The notes below the pieces were generated by a model that saw nothing but the letters and a program-made list of their open reading frames with translations, had not been told where the DNA came from and made no database searches. Shown piece after piece: positions 50,892 to 59,355 of a stretch of 64,000 nt of DNA (position 1 is its first letter; the number at the start of each line of letters is the position of its first letter). The DNA lies in assembly GCF_044430645.1 (NCBI RefSeq), contig NZ_JAWUDN010000006.1, positions 1-64,000 of the forward strand, given 5' to 3'. Position numbers and translations under genes: made by a program. The stretch comes from Ewingella allii. Its GTDB lineage: Bacteria > Pseudomonadota > Gammaproteobacteria > Enterobacterales > Enterobacteriaceae.

Positions 50892-51540
50892 AGTCAAGGT
50901 CAAAACCGTGGGCTCGCCGCCCACACTGGCCCAAAGGGTTTTAAACGAAACCCTTTGGAATCCTGCGTTTTTTGCCACTGGAAGATCGAGGCTGCGCAGA
51001 GTTGGAATGGACATGTTTCAGCAGCCATCGTGTTCGTCGCGAAGTGCCGCCGCTTAGGCGGTATCCTCGCTGCGGGATTCCAACCCGCGTAAAAAACACG
51101 CGGTTTTCCACCTCTTGCTCGGCGTCACTTCTGAACGCGACTTACTGGCATTTAGACCGTGCCGTTTCAGGGGAGTGATGTTCTGCTCCTCCCCCAGAAA
51201 AGGGGGAGGGAGCAAGACAAAAAACCACTGAAACGGCTCGGTTGAAATGCCTCAAAACCGCAGTCAAAAATGGCGCTGAGCGAATGGTTCGAGACCTAGG
51301 GCTCGAAGCCTGAAGCGAAGGTACCGCCTAAGCGGCGACATTTTGCGGTGGATAACGGAAGTAGCTGAAACATGTCCGCTCAGCGAGCGGCAGCTTGGAG
51401 TAAAGAGCCGGGGATTCTCAAGGGGCGCGGCGATAGGCGCCCCTTGAGGCCGGTGTGGCGGCAGCGCACGGTGTTGACCTTAAGGCCAGTTTGCGTGGCA
51501 ACGCAAGGTCTTGAACTTGAAGTTGAATTTAAAAAGGCCC
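50892..51540. repeat. Long inverted-pair repeat (copy R4)
   Basis: The second complete inverted pair. The left unit has hairpin 50931-50941 with 50948-50958 (loop TAAACG), GGACATGTTTCAG, and core stem CCGC-TTAG-GCGG (50-53 and 58-61 after 51000). It ends CCGTTTCAG at 51162-51170. The right unit starts with the exact complement CTGAAACGG at 51228-51236 and ends with the terminal hairpin 51417-51448. Between the units sits a separate GC-rich hairpin (CTCCTCCCCC / GGGGGAGG, about 51184-51214). The right unit is nearly identical to that of R3; the left units differ far more. Confidence 0.88.
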
Positions 51541-51549
51541 AGTAATTCC

Positions 51550-52506
51550 TCAATTACCCCCCTCCCAGTAGGGTTCATCCCCATACTTCTCCAGCAGAAA
51601 ATCAATCACCGCCCGAACCTTCAGCGACAGCCGTTTCCCCTGCGGGTAGAGCGCGGAGATGGTTGGGGTTTCAAGCTGGGTTGAGACTTGATACTCCTCC
51701 AGCACGCTGACCAGTCGACCGTCGTGCAATGCCTCGCCAATCAGCCATGTAGGGAACACCACTAGTCCCATGCCGTTGATGGCTGCCTGAGTCAGGGTCT
51801 CGGCGTTGTTGCCCGTGAGCACCCCGCGCAGGCTGTAGGCTTGCCATTCTGTAGACGAGCGTGCTGAAGAGGACTTAGGGCGGAAGAACCAGCGCTGGGA
51901 GCCGACGTAGCCTTTAAAAACCAAACAGCTGTGTTGCAGAAGATCTTCAGGCGAGGTGGGCATCCCGGCTTTTGCCAGATAGTCGGGGCTGGCGGCGAGA
52001 CGGTATCGCTGCACGGCCAAGGTCCGGGCTTGCAGCGAGGAGTCAGCCATCACGCCAATGCGGATCAACAAGTCCGTGGCGTCATGCAGTGGGTCGATAA
52101 AATCATCGGTCTGCATCAGCTCAATCTGCAACTTTGGGTAACGGGCGCACAGCTCGTGCAGCCAAGGGGCGATGTGGCGCTGGCCGAAGACAATCGGCGC
52201 GTTAATCTTAACCAGGCCGCTCGGCTCCAGATCTTGCTCCTGCAAACCGCGCTCGGCTTGGGCGATTTGGTCCAGCACCTGTCGAGCATGGTGGCCTAAC
52301 AACTTGCCCGACTCGGTGGGGCTAACGGCCCGGGTATTGCGATAGAGCAGTTGGGTTTGCAGGGCTTGCTCCATCTGCTGAATAACCCGCGATACGCTTG
52401 ATGGCGAGAGGGCTTCGCGTCGCGCTACTTCTGAAAAACTCTCTAAATCCAACACGGCGACAAACAGCTTTAGAGATTTGAAATTGATCTGATTAAAACC
52501 TTCCAT
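51550..52506 (-). CDS. LysR-family transcriptional regulator
   Basis: A 318-residue LysR regulator. The helix-turn-helix is LFVAVLDLESFSEVARREALSPSSVSRVIQ near residues 13-42, followed by LLYRNTRAVSPTESG. The ligand domain covers about 95-300, with the A-P-I-V-F-G-Q-R-H motif of the DmlR/PtxR-like group. The start at 52506 fits the family start (MEGFNQINFKSLK), while the longer frame adds 20 residues with no ribosome site. It is divergent from two YdcZ half-transporters 100 nt away, the likely targets. Confidence 0.9.
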   Translation of the reverse strand: MEGFNQINFKSLKLFVAVLDLESFSEVARREALSPSSVSRVIQQMEQALQTQLLYRNTRAVSPTESGKLLGHHARQVLDQIAQAERGLQEQDLEPSGLVKINAPIVFGQRHIAPWLHELCARYPKLQIELMQTDDFIDPLHDATDLLIRIGVMADSSLQARTLAVQRYRLAASPDYLAKAGMPTSPEDLLQHSCLVFKGYVGSQRWFFRPKSSSARSSTEWQAYSLRGVLTGNNAETLTQAAINGMGLVVFPTWLIGEALHDGRLVSVLEEYQVSTQLETPTISALYPQGKRLSLKVRAVIDFLLEKYGDEPYWEGGN

Positions 52507-52607
52507 CTGTGCGTTTCTCGCAAAGGTATTTTCGAGATTGTCCTGTTTTTTGCAATGAAATGCCACGCTATAGTCCGCATCTTTGCGAATTGATTAACAG
52601 GAAAACC

Positions 52608-53042
52608 ATGAATCTGTTGCTAATACCGCTGGTAGTGCTGGCGGGAATGGGGTTGTCGATGGAGGCGGGACTGATTGGCCCGCTGGGGACAGAGGTGGGG
52701 CACCTATGGGCCACGCTGAGCATCTTTGGTGTCGGCACTGTGCTGACCGGCTTGTTGGTGCTGTTCTTCGGCCCGCGCAACGCGGTGTCCTACAACCAGC
52801 TGCCGGGCTGGCAAATGCTCGGCAGCGCGCTAGGGCCGGTTTACGTCATCGTGCTGACGCTGGCGACGCCGGTGATTGGTATCGGCTTAACCATGATTGC
52901 CGTGCTTTCCGGGCAGGTGGCGAAAAGCCTGTTAATTGATCATTTTGGCTGGTTCGGCACCACGGCCAAGAAGGTTGGCGGTGAGCGCCTGCTGGCGCTG
53001 GTGTTTATTGTCGCCGCGCTAATTCTGATTGCCTGGAGCTGA
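52608..53042 (+). CDS. YdcZ-type (DUF606) half-size DMT transporter, first subunit
   Basis: A 144-residue membrane protein with four or five transmembrane helices of the DMT-related DUF606/YdcZ family. Markers are GMGLSMEAGLIGPLGTEVG near residues 12-30 and GPVYVIVLTLATPVIGIGL near 84. The family works as small subunits that pair in antiparallel. The second subunit gene starts 2 nt after its stop. The ATG at 52608, with AGGA upstream, begins just before the first helix, and the longer frame is not credible. The transported compound is unknown. Confidence 0.87.
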   Translation: MNLLLIPLVVLAGMGLSMEAGLIGPLGTEVGHLWATLSIFGVGTVLTGLLVLFFGPRNAVSYNQLPGWQMLGSALGPVYVIVLTLATPVIGIGLTMIAVLSGQVAKSLLIDHFGWFGTTAKKVGGERLLALVFIVAALILIAWS

Positions 53043-53044
53043 AG

Positions 53045-53494
53045 ATGACTGAATTGATTATGATTGTGTTGGCGGTGATCGCCGGTGCTGCGCTGAGCAT
53101 GCAGGCGGCGGTTAATGGCAAGTTAGGCGAGCAGGTTGGAGTATTAAAAAGCGCCTTTCTGACCTTCGGCGTGGGTGCCGCCATTACCGCGTTGCTGGTG
53201 CTGTTTTTGCAAACTCCGCAATCCGCCACGCTGCTGACCGTGCCGAAGTGGCAGCTTATGGGGGCGCTATTTGGCGTGCCTTACATCATCATCATGGTGA
53301 TTGCCGTTCCGCGCATCGGCACCGCCGCCGCGACGGTGGCGGTGATCCTCGGCCAGCTGGCGATGGGGATGATGATTGATAACTTTGGCTGGCTGCACAA
53401 CCCCACCATTGGGCTTTCATGGCATCGTCTTGCGGCGATCCCTTGTCTGGCTATCGCGCTGTGGCTGATTTATCGCAGCGACCGTTCGCGTTAA
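53045..53494 (+). CDS. YdcZ-type (DUF606) half-size DMT transporter, second subunit
   Basis: A 149-residue membrane protein, homologous to the preceding gene product but clearly different. Conserved positions are AGAALSMQAAVNGKLGEQVG near residues 13-32, FGVPYIIIMVIAVPRIGTAAA near 75, and LGQLAMGMMIDNFGWL near 103. Two adjacent unequal halves suggest an obligate heterodimer. The 2-nt spacing implies strictly coupled expression. The divergent LysR gene at 51550-52506 probably regulates both. Confidence 0.87.
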   Translation: MTELIMIVLAVIAGAALSMQAAVNGKLGEQVGVLKSAFLTFGVGAAITALLVLFLQTPQSATLLTVPKWQLMGALFGVPYIIIMVIAVPRIGTAAATVAVILGQLAMGMMIDNFGWLHNPTIGLSWHRLAAIPCLAIALWLIYRSDRSR

Positions 53495-53505
53495 AACCGT
53501 TTGCG

Positions 53506-53964
53506 TCAAATCAGGCGCGGATCGAAGGCCATCAGCTGCTTCTCAACACTTGCCAGCAGTGGCGCAAAATCAGGGTGCAGCGGATTCACAATGACGTTGA
53601 ATTCGCTGGGCACGATCACCGACGGCACGCGCAAACCCACGCTGCTGGCAGACTGTAGCCACGCTTCGCCGAGGCTCTGAGTGCTGTCCGGTGGCGAGGG
53701 ATCTTTCCAGTCTTCGCTCAGGTTGTCGAGATTCAGCTGCTCCAGTTTTTCATCAGGAATATCAATGCTCAGCAGGGTGTAAGACTGAAGTAACAGGCTG
53801 CTTTGCAGATGGACCATGATCTCAAGGATCGCCAGTGAGATGCTGGTGGCGAGATAGACCACCGGCTTGCCGGGAGGGTTCCAGCGCCCGCCGTAAAGTT
53901 GGGCGCCGGTTCCTGACCAGGCGGTGGAGAGGTGCTTGGTCTTGACGATGCGGTACAGCCTCAC
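53506..53964 (-). CDS. RES-domain toxin
   Basis: The toxin of a type II pair, 152 residues with the RES fold. Characterised RES toxins destroy cellular NAD+. Active-site positions are visible: Arg in VRLYRIVKT at the start, Tyr/Arg in GAQLYGGRWNPPGKPVVYLA near residues 20-39, and Glu in LAILEIMVHL near 46-55. Translation starts at GTG (53962-53964) overlapping the antitoxin stop by 4 nt. The ATG further upstream would lie deep in the antitoxin gene and is rejected. No sign of decay. Confidence 0.9.
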   Translation of the reverse strand: MRLYRIVKTKHLSTAWSGTGAQLYGGRWNPPGKPVVYLATSISLAILEIMVHLQSSLLLQSYTLLSIDIPDEKLEQLNLDNLSEDWKDPSPPDSTQSLGEAWLQSASSVGLRVPSVIVPSEFNVIVNPLHPDFAPLLASVEKQLMAFDPRLI

Positions 53965-54422
53965 CCAAAGACCCCGTATTCCAGACGGCCAATCAGGCGG
54001 TTGACTTCTAACGCACCGGCTTCTGAAGCCAGCATCTCTACCGGCGGCACGCCGCCGAGTGCGGGAGCAGGGCGACGTATCCAATCAAGGGCGGCGCTGC
54101 GGTCGCCTTCAAAGAGATCGGTTGCTGCGTCAACGATGCGTATCAGGCGAGCTACGCGCTCACTTTCATCCGTTTTCAACAGCCCATTTTCGGCTTTGCG
54201 ACGAGCAAAACTGCGCTCGTTGATCCCCATTATTTCCAGTAGTGCCATTTTTGACCATCCCAGTTCGGCATTCAGACGGTTGATACTATCAACTGAAAAA
54301 CCTTTCTGTATGGCGTTAATCAAACTAATTCCTCCACTTGCGGGAAGCCCCGCAGATTGCCACAAACGCATTGCAGGAAGTGGGGCGTTTTTGGAATGCA
54401 GCTCTGAAATTTTACTCTCCAT
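53961..54422 (-). CDS. Xre/ParS-type (DUF2384) antitoxin
   Basis: The antitoxin partner of the RES toxin, 153 residues. The N-terminal part is a helix-turn-helix-like domain (INRLNAELGWSKMALLEIMGINERSFARR). The C-terminal half is the MbcA/ParS/Xre toxin-binding domain, with RVARLIRIVDAATDLFEGDRSAALDWIRRP near 88-117 and LGGVPPVEML near 121. It comes first in the operon, as is usual for this class, and likely represses its own promoter through the dyad at 54450-54472. Confidence 0.9.
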   Translation of the reverse strand: MESKISELHSKNAPLPAMRLWQSAGLPASGGISLINAIQKGFSVDSINRLNAELGWSKMALLEIMGINERSFARRKAENGLLKTDESERVARLIRIVDAATDLFEGDRSAALDWIRRPAPALGGVPPVEMLASEAGALEVNRLIGRLEYGVFG

Positions 54423-54449
54423 AACAGACTCCTTTTATCATTCGGCTAA

Positions 54450-54472
54450 TTGTCATTACTATAGCACGACAA
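54450..54472 (-). promoter_or_regulatory. Predicted operator of the RES/Xre pair
   Basis: TTGTCAT and ACGACAA at the two ends form a 7-bp dyad with one mismatch and a 9-nt centre. On the minus strand the centre includes TATAGT, a plausible -10 box, so binding would cover the promoter. It lies 28-50 nt before the antitoxin start. Confidence 0.6.
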
Positions 54473-54541
54473 ATGGCAGGTGTACGTATTTGGCACAATT
54501 TGCGAAGCTTTCTTTGCACTCCCTTATCATCCATTTATGAA

Positions 54542-54567
54542 CTTTGTGTGACGGCAATCACACAAAG
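54542..54567 (+). promoter_or_regulatory. CRP site upstream of tsx
   Basis: The core TGTGA-CGGCAA-TCACA is an exact CRP consensus, and the dyad extends to 10 perfect pairs (CTTTGTGTGA / TCACACAAAG). The 448-nt region 54423-54870 holds this and the toxin-antitoxin promoter. E. coli tsx is activated by CRP and repressed by CytR and DeoR. I see no certain DeoR site, only a TTAGCTAACA fragment near 54618. Confidence 0.85.
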
Positions 54568-54870
54568 TGTGTATGAAGATGAAACAGAAATTGACAAACA
54601 TTGACCAAATCTATTTATTAGCTAACAAAATTTGAACCTGAACTGTGGCGACTGGAAATTTCAGCGCCTTTGTATTAAAGGCTCGCAATCGGTTGCGGAT
54701 CACAGTTTTGAATTCTTTTTTATGCGTAGTGATGTGGCACGCCAATTACGGTTTTAAACATTTAGTCAGATATAGCAGGACAATAACCTGTAAATCCGAC
54801 CTGACTGTTTCGTAAAAATTGTCTCCTTCTGGCAAAAGGAGTTGCTCTCTAACCGCTCCCTGGTAAATCA

Positions 54871-55758
54871 ATGAACAATAAAATAATTGCAGCTGGCGCA
54901 CTTTTAGCTTTGTCTTACAGCGCGACCGTACTGGCTGACGACACACAAGGCGAATTCGTTTCTGACTGGTGGCATCAAAGCGTTAACGTGGTGGGCAGCG
55001 CGGATACGCGTTTCGGACCAACCATCCGTAACGACGTCTACCTCGAATATGAAGCTTTTGCACACAAGGACTGGTTCGATTTCTACGGCTATATCGATAT
55101 TCCTAAGACTTTCGGCGCGGGTAACGGTAATGACACCGGTATCTGGGATAAGAACGGTTCTCCGCTGTTTATGGAAATCGAACCTCGCTTCTCTATCGAC
55201 AAGCTGACCGGCACTGACCTGAGCTTCGGTCCGTTCAAAGAGTGGTACTTCGCGAACAACTATATCTACGATATGGGCCCGAACAGCGATAACCGCCAGA
55301 ACACCTGGTTCATGGGTCTGGGTACCGATATCGATACTCACCTGCCAATGAGCCTGTCCCTGAACGTGTATGCGAAATACCAGTGGGAAAACTACGGTGC
55401 GGCGAACGAAAACAGCTGGGACGGCTACCGTTTCAAAGTGAAATACTTCGTTCCATTGACCCAACTGTGGGGCGGTAACCTGAGCTACATCGGGTTCACC
55501 AACTTCGACTGGGGTTCAGATTTAGGTGACAACGACTTCGCAGACGTGAACGGCCGTAAAGCGCGTTCAAGCAATTCTGTCGCGTCAAGCCACATTCTTT
55601 CTCTGAACTACACCCACTGGCACTACTCTTTCGTGGCGCGTTACTTCCACAACGGCGGCCAGTGGCAAGATGGCGCAGAGCTGAACTTCGGCAATGGCAA
55701 CTTCGACGTGAAGTCTACCGGCTGGGGTTACTACGCGGTGATCGGTTACAACTTCTAA
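54871..55758 (+). CDS. tsx: Nucleoside-specific channel Tsx
   Basis: A monomeric twelve-stranded outer-membrane channel for nucleosides, 295 residues (E. coli 294). The signal peptide ends VLA at residue 22 and the mature start is DDTQGEFVSDWWHQSVNVVG. Conserved blocks include FDFYGYIDIPKTFG near 70-83 and the C-terminal GYYAVIGYNF, ending in Phe. It also commonly serves as a phage and colicin receptor. It is monocistronic, with a CRP site 300 nt upstream and a strong terminator. Confidence 0.96.
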   Translation: MNNKIIAAGALLALSYSATVLADDTQGEFVSDWWHQSVNVVGSADTRFGPTIRNDVYLEYEAFAHKDWFDFYGYIDIPKTFGAGNGNDTGIWDKNGSPLFMEIEPRFSIDKLTGTDLSFGPFKEWYFANNYIYDMGPNSDNRQNTWFMGLGTDIDTHLPMSLSLNVYAKYQWENYGAANENSWDGYRFKVKYFVPLTQLWGGNLSYIGFTNFDWGSDLGDNDFADVNGRKARSSNSVASSHILSLNYTHWHYSFVARYFHNGGQWQDGAELNFGNGNFDVKSTGWGYYAVIGYNF

Positions 55759-55781
55759 TCCGACGTCTCGCGTACATTGTT

Positions 55782-55811
55782 AAAAACCCGGCCTTGCAGC
55801 CGGGTTTTTTT
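55782..55811. terminator. Bidirectional terminator between tsx and cusF
   Basis: The stem AAACCCGGC / GCCGGGTTT is followed by further T on the plus strand and by TTTTT on the minus strand. It serves the convergent tsx gene and cus operon. Confidence 0.92.
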
Positions 55812-55817
55812 ATGGAC

Positions 55818-56174
55818 TTATTTCTTGGCCGCTATCGCCACCACCACCTGATTGCCGTTCTCCGGCTTCAGGCTGAAATCCACCTCTTCTCCTTCTTTAA
55901 TATTGTTCAGCAGCGCCGGATCGGCGACTTTAAAGCCCATGGTCATGGCTGGCCACTGAATGGCCGGGATCGGACCGTGCTGCAAGGTCACCATGCCGTT
56001 AGTGGTGTCGATTTTCTTGACCACGCCGCTGGCGTTGGCGACATCACTTTTGGCGCTATTGCCTGACATATCCATTCCGGCCATGTCGCCTGACATGCTG
56101 GTGGCAGAAGCCAACTGCGGCGCAGCGGCGAAAATGACGGCAGAGAGTGCGAGGGTTTTGATAAGTTTAGACAT
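55818..56174 (-). CDS. cusF: CusF-like periplasmic copper/silver chaperone
   Basis: A periplasmic metallochaperone of 118 residues. The signal peptide ends near ASA (residue 24). The OB-fold core shows GVVKKIDTTNGMVTLQHGPIPAIQWPAMTMGFKV. The Cu(I)/Ag(I) ligands of CusF are present: His in LQHGP, Trp in IQWPAMTM and the two Met of MTM. An extra Met-rich start (MSGDMAGMDMSGN) may bind further metal. The ATG is 1 nt after the cusA stop; the longer frame runs into cusA and is rejected. It is last in the operon, unlike E. coli cusCFBA. Confidence 0.93.
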   Translation of the reverse strand: MSKLIKTLALSAVIFAAAPQLASATSMSGDMAGMDMSGNSAKSDVANASGVVKKIDTTNGMVTLQHGPIPAIQWPAMTMGFKVADPALLNNIKEGEEVDFSLKPENGNQVVVAIAAKK

Positions 56175-56175
56175 G

Positions 56176-59100
56176 TTATTTCCTTCCTTCTTTGTATTGA
56201 ATGATTGAGGTGTTTTCAGTTGGGGTGGTGCGTGCAAAGCGGCGCACGGCAAGCAGGCGCCAGAGTGCGGGGATAATAAACATCGACAGCAGCGGGGCGG
56301 TGATCATGCCGCCGACCATCGGCGCGGCGATGCGGCTCATCACTTCAGAACCTGTGCCGCCGCTCCAGAGAATCGGCAGCAGTCCAGCGAGAATAACCGC
56401 CACGGTCATGGCTTTCGGCCTGACGCGCAGGGTCGCGCCTTCGCGGATAACTTCATCCATTTCTCGCGCTGAGATTGGCAAGTTGTTCGGGTTGTGGGCC
56501 TGCATCGCTTGGCGCAAATAAACCAGCATGATCACCCCAAATTCCGCCGAAACGCCCGCCAGCGCGATAAAGCCAATGCCGGAGGCAATCGACAAGTTAT
56601 AGCCGAGCAGGTAGAGCAGCCAGATGCCGCCGACCATAGCAAAGGGCAGGGTGAACATCAGCAGCAGGGCCTCTTCGACCCGGCGGAAAATCAGATACAG
56701 CAGCAGGAAGATGATGGCTAAGGTGGCTGGAACCACCAGTTTCAGGCGCTGTACCGCGTGTTGTAGGTATTCGAATTGCCCGGCGTACTCAACGCTAACC
56801 CCCGGCGGCAGGTGCAGTTGCTGGTCCACCGCGTGGCGCAGTTTTTCGACCACCGAGGTCACGTCGCGGCTGTTCGCGTCGATATATACCAGCCCCGACA
56901 GGCGGGCATTTTCAGTTTTCACCATGGTTGGGCCAGAGCTAATGCCCAGCGCGGCGACCGTGCCGAGGGTGATTTGCTGGCCGGACGGCGTGTAAATCGG
57001 CAACTCGCGCAGCCCGTTGAGCGAATCGCGGATCTCGCGCGGATAGCGCAGGTTGATGGGGTAACGCGCCAACCCTTCGACGGTTTCGCCTATATTCGCG
57101 CCGCCAATCGCCGAGGAGACAATCGCCTGCACGTCGGCAATGTTCAGCCCGTAGCGGCTGGCCTCGGCGCGGTTGATGTTCACGTCGATGTAGTGGCCGC
57201 CGTTCAGGCGTTCCGCCAGTGCCGAGTTCACCCCCGGCACGCTTTTCGCCAGCTTTTCGATGGCCTGCGCGGTGTGGTCGATGGCCTCCAGCGAAGGCCC
57301 CAAAATACGCACGCCGATCGGGCTTTTAATTCCGGTCGCCAGCATATCGATGCGGTTACGAATTGGCGGCACCCAGATGTTTGCCAGCCCCGGCACCTTC
57401 ACCACGCGGTCCAGCTCTTGCACCAGTTTGTCCGGCGTCATGCCTTTACGCCACTGGTCGCGCGGCTTGAACTGAATGGTAGTTTCGAACATTTCCACCG
57501 GCGCGGGGTCGGTGGCACTTTCGGCGCGCCCGGCTTTGCCGAATACGCTTTGCACTTCCGGCACAGTTTTAATCAGCCGGTCGGTCTGTTGCAGCAGTTG
57601 CGAAGCCTTGGACACCGACAGCCCCGGTAGCGCCGACGGCATATACAGCAGGTCGCCCTCGTCAATGGCTGGCAAAAACTCCGAGCCAATCTTGTCTAGC
57701 GGCCATACCACGGTAAACAGCGTCAGCGCCGCCAGCAGCAGCGTCAGCTTAGGCCTGCGCAGCACCCAGTCGAGCATTGGCCGGTAGACCCGGGTCAGGC
57801 CGCGGTTAATCGGGTTGCGGGTTTCATCGGGAATTCGGCCACGGATCCAAAAGCCCATCAGTACCGGCACTAGCGTGATGGAGAGCAGGGCAGCCCCGGC
57901 CATGGCGTATGTTTTGGTGAAGGCTAGCGGGCCGAAAAGCTTGCCCTCCTGCGACTCCAGCGTGAAGACTGGAATAAACGACAGGGTGATCACCAGCAGG
58001 CTGAAGAACAGCGCCGGGCCGACTTCCGTCGCCGCGTCGCTAATCACCTGCCAGTGCGCCTGACCTTCCAGCTTCTCGCCGGGATGCTCGGCGCGCCAGT
58101 GCTCAATTTTCTTATGGGCATTTTCAATCATCACGATGGCGGCATCGACCATCGCGCCAATGGCAATCGCAATGCCCGCCAGCGACATCATGTTGGCGTT
58201 GATGCCCTGAATGCGCATCAGCAAGAAGGCAATCATGATGCCGAGCGGCAGGGAGATAATTGCCACCAGCGCCGAGCGGAAGTGCCACAGGAACAGCGCG
58301 CAGACCAGCGTCACCACCACAAATTCCTCAATTAATTTATGCGTGAGGTTGTCGATGGAGCGATCAATCAGCTTGCTGCGGTCATACACCGGCACCACTT
58401 CCACGCCGTCCGGCAGGCTGCGCTGCAACTCGTGCAGCTTCTGCTTCACGCTGGCAATAGTCGCGCGGGCATTTTCGCCGGAACGCAGCACGATGACGCC
58501 GCCGACGCTCTCTCCCTGACCATTAAGATCGGCCACGCCTTGGCGCAGTTCTGGCCCCACTTGCACCGTCGCCACGTCACCCAGCGTAATTGGAATGCCG
58601 TTCTCCACGTTGAGAGGGATTTTCCTGAAGTCATCGAGGGTTTTCAGGTAGCCCGAAGCCCGCACGATATAGTCGGTTTCCGCCAGCTCCAGCACGGAAC
58701 CCCCGGCTTCCTGATTGGCCTGCTGCACGGCGTTAACCAGGGTTTGCTGAGCAATGCGATAAGCCGCCATTTTCAGCGGGTCGAGCACAATCTGGTACTG
58801 CTTGACCATGCCGCCGATGCTGGCAACCTCCGCCACGTTCGGCAGGCTTTTCAGCTCGAAGCGTAGGAACCAGTCCTGTATACCGCGCAACTGACTAAGG
58901 TCATGCTTGCCGCTTTTATCTACTAATGCATATTCATATACCCAGCCAACGCCAGTGGCGTCAGGCCCGAGAGCCGGTTTCGCTCCCGCCGGTAAGCGCG
59001 ATTGCACTTGGCTGAGATACTCCAGCACCCGCGAACGCGCCCAGTAGAGGTCAGTGCCTTCCTTGAAAATCACGTAGACGAAGGAGTCGCCGAAAAACGA

Positions 59101-59355
59101 ATAGCCGCGCACCGTCTGCGCACCGGGCACCGACAGCATGGTGGTGGTGAGTGGGTAGGTGACCTGATTCTCGACGATTTGCGGCGCCTGTCCCGGATAG
59201 CTGGTACGCACGATCACCTGCACGTCGGAGAGGTCCGGCAGGGCGTCGACCGGCGTGGTATTAATGGCCCAGATCCCGGCGGCGGCGATAAACAATGTTG
59301 CCATCAGCACCAGAAAACGGTTGGCGATAGACCAGCGGATCAGCAAAGTGATCAT
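56176..59355 (-). CDS. cusA: CusA-like heavy-metal RND efflux pump
   Basis: The inner-membrane proton-driven pump of a tripartite copper/silver exporter, 1059 residues (E. coli CusA 1047). It has twelve transmembrane helices and two large periplasmic loops. The opening WSIANRFLVLMATLFIAAAG and DALPDLSDVQVIVRTSYPGQ are diagnostic. The proton relay is in the stretch IAIGAMVDAAIVMIENAHK near residues 400-418. Met residues that lead Cu(I)/Ag(I) through the pore are expected in the periplasmic cleft. It overlaps cusB by 4 nt and cusF starts 1 nt after it. Confidence 0.95.
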   Translation of the reverse strand: MITLLIRWSIANRFLVLMATLFIAAAGIWAINTTPVDALPDLSDVQVIVRTSYPGQAPQIVENQVTYPLTTTMLSVPGAQTVRGYSFFGDSFVYVIFKEGTDLYWARSRVLEYLSQVQSRLPAGAKPALGPDATGVGWVYEYALVDKSGKHDLSQLRGIQDWFLRFELKSLPNVAEVASIGGMVKQYQIVLDPLKMAAYRIAQQTLVNAVQQANQEAGGSVLELAETDYIVRASGYLKTLDDFRKIPLNVENGIPITLGDVATVQVGPELRQGVADLNGQGESVGGVIVLRSGENARATIASVKQKLHELQRSLPDGVEVVPVYDRSKLIDRSIDNLTHKLIEEFVVVTLVCALFLWHFRSALVAIISLPLGIMIAFLLMRIQGINANMMSLAGIAIAIGAMVDAAIVMIENAHKKIEHWRAEHPGEKLEGQAHWQVISDAATEVGPALFFSLLVITLSFIPVFTLESQEGKLFGPLAFTKTYAMAGAALLSITLVPVLMGFWIRGRIPDETRNPINRGLTRVYRPMLDWVLRRPKLTLLLAALTLFTVVWPLDKIGSEFLPAIDEGDLLYMPSALPGLSVSKASQLLQQTDRLIKTVPEVQSVFGKAGRAESATDPAPVEMFETTIQFKPRDQWRKGMTPDKLVQELDRVVKVPGLANIWVPPIRNRIDMLATGIKSPIGVRILGPSLEAIDHTAQAIEKLAKSVPGVNSALAERLNGGHYIDVNINRAEASRYGLNIADVQAIVSSAIGGANIGETVEGLARYPINLRYPREIRDSLNGLRELPIYTPSGQQITLGTVAALGISSGPTMVKTENARLSGLVYIDANSRDVTSVVEKLRHAVDQQLHLPPGVSVEYAGQFEYLQHAVQRLKLVVPATLAIIFLLLYLIFRRVEEALLLMFTLPFAMVGGIWLLYLLGYNLSIASGIGFIALAGVSAEFGVIMLVYLRQAMQAHNPNNLPISAREMDEVIREGATLRVRPKAMTVAVILAGLLPILWSGGTGSEVMSRIAAPMVGGMITAPLLSMFIIPALWRLLAVRRFARTTPTENTSIIQYKEGRK

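Noticed and set aside
53965..54084. ATG-started longer RES toxin
   Set aside because: The first 40 residues would be read out of frame through the antitoxin gene and resemble no RES protein; GTG at 53964 fits the family start.
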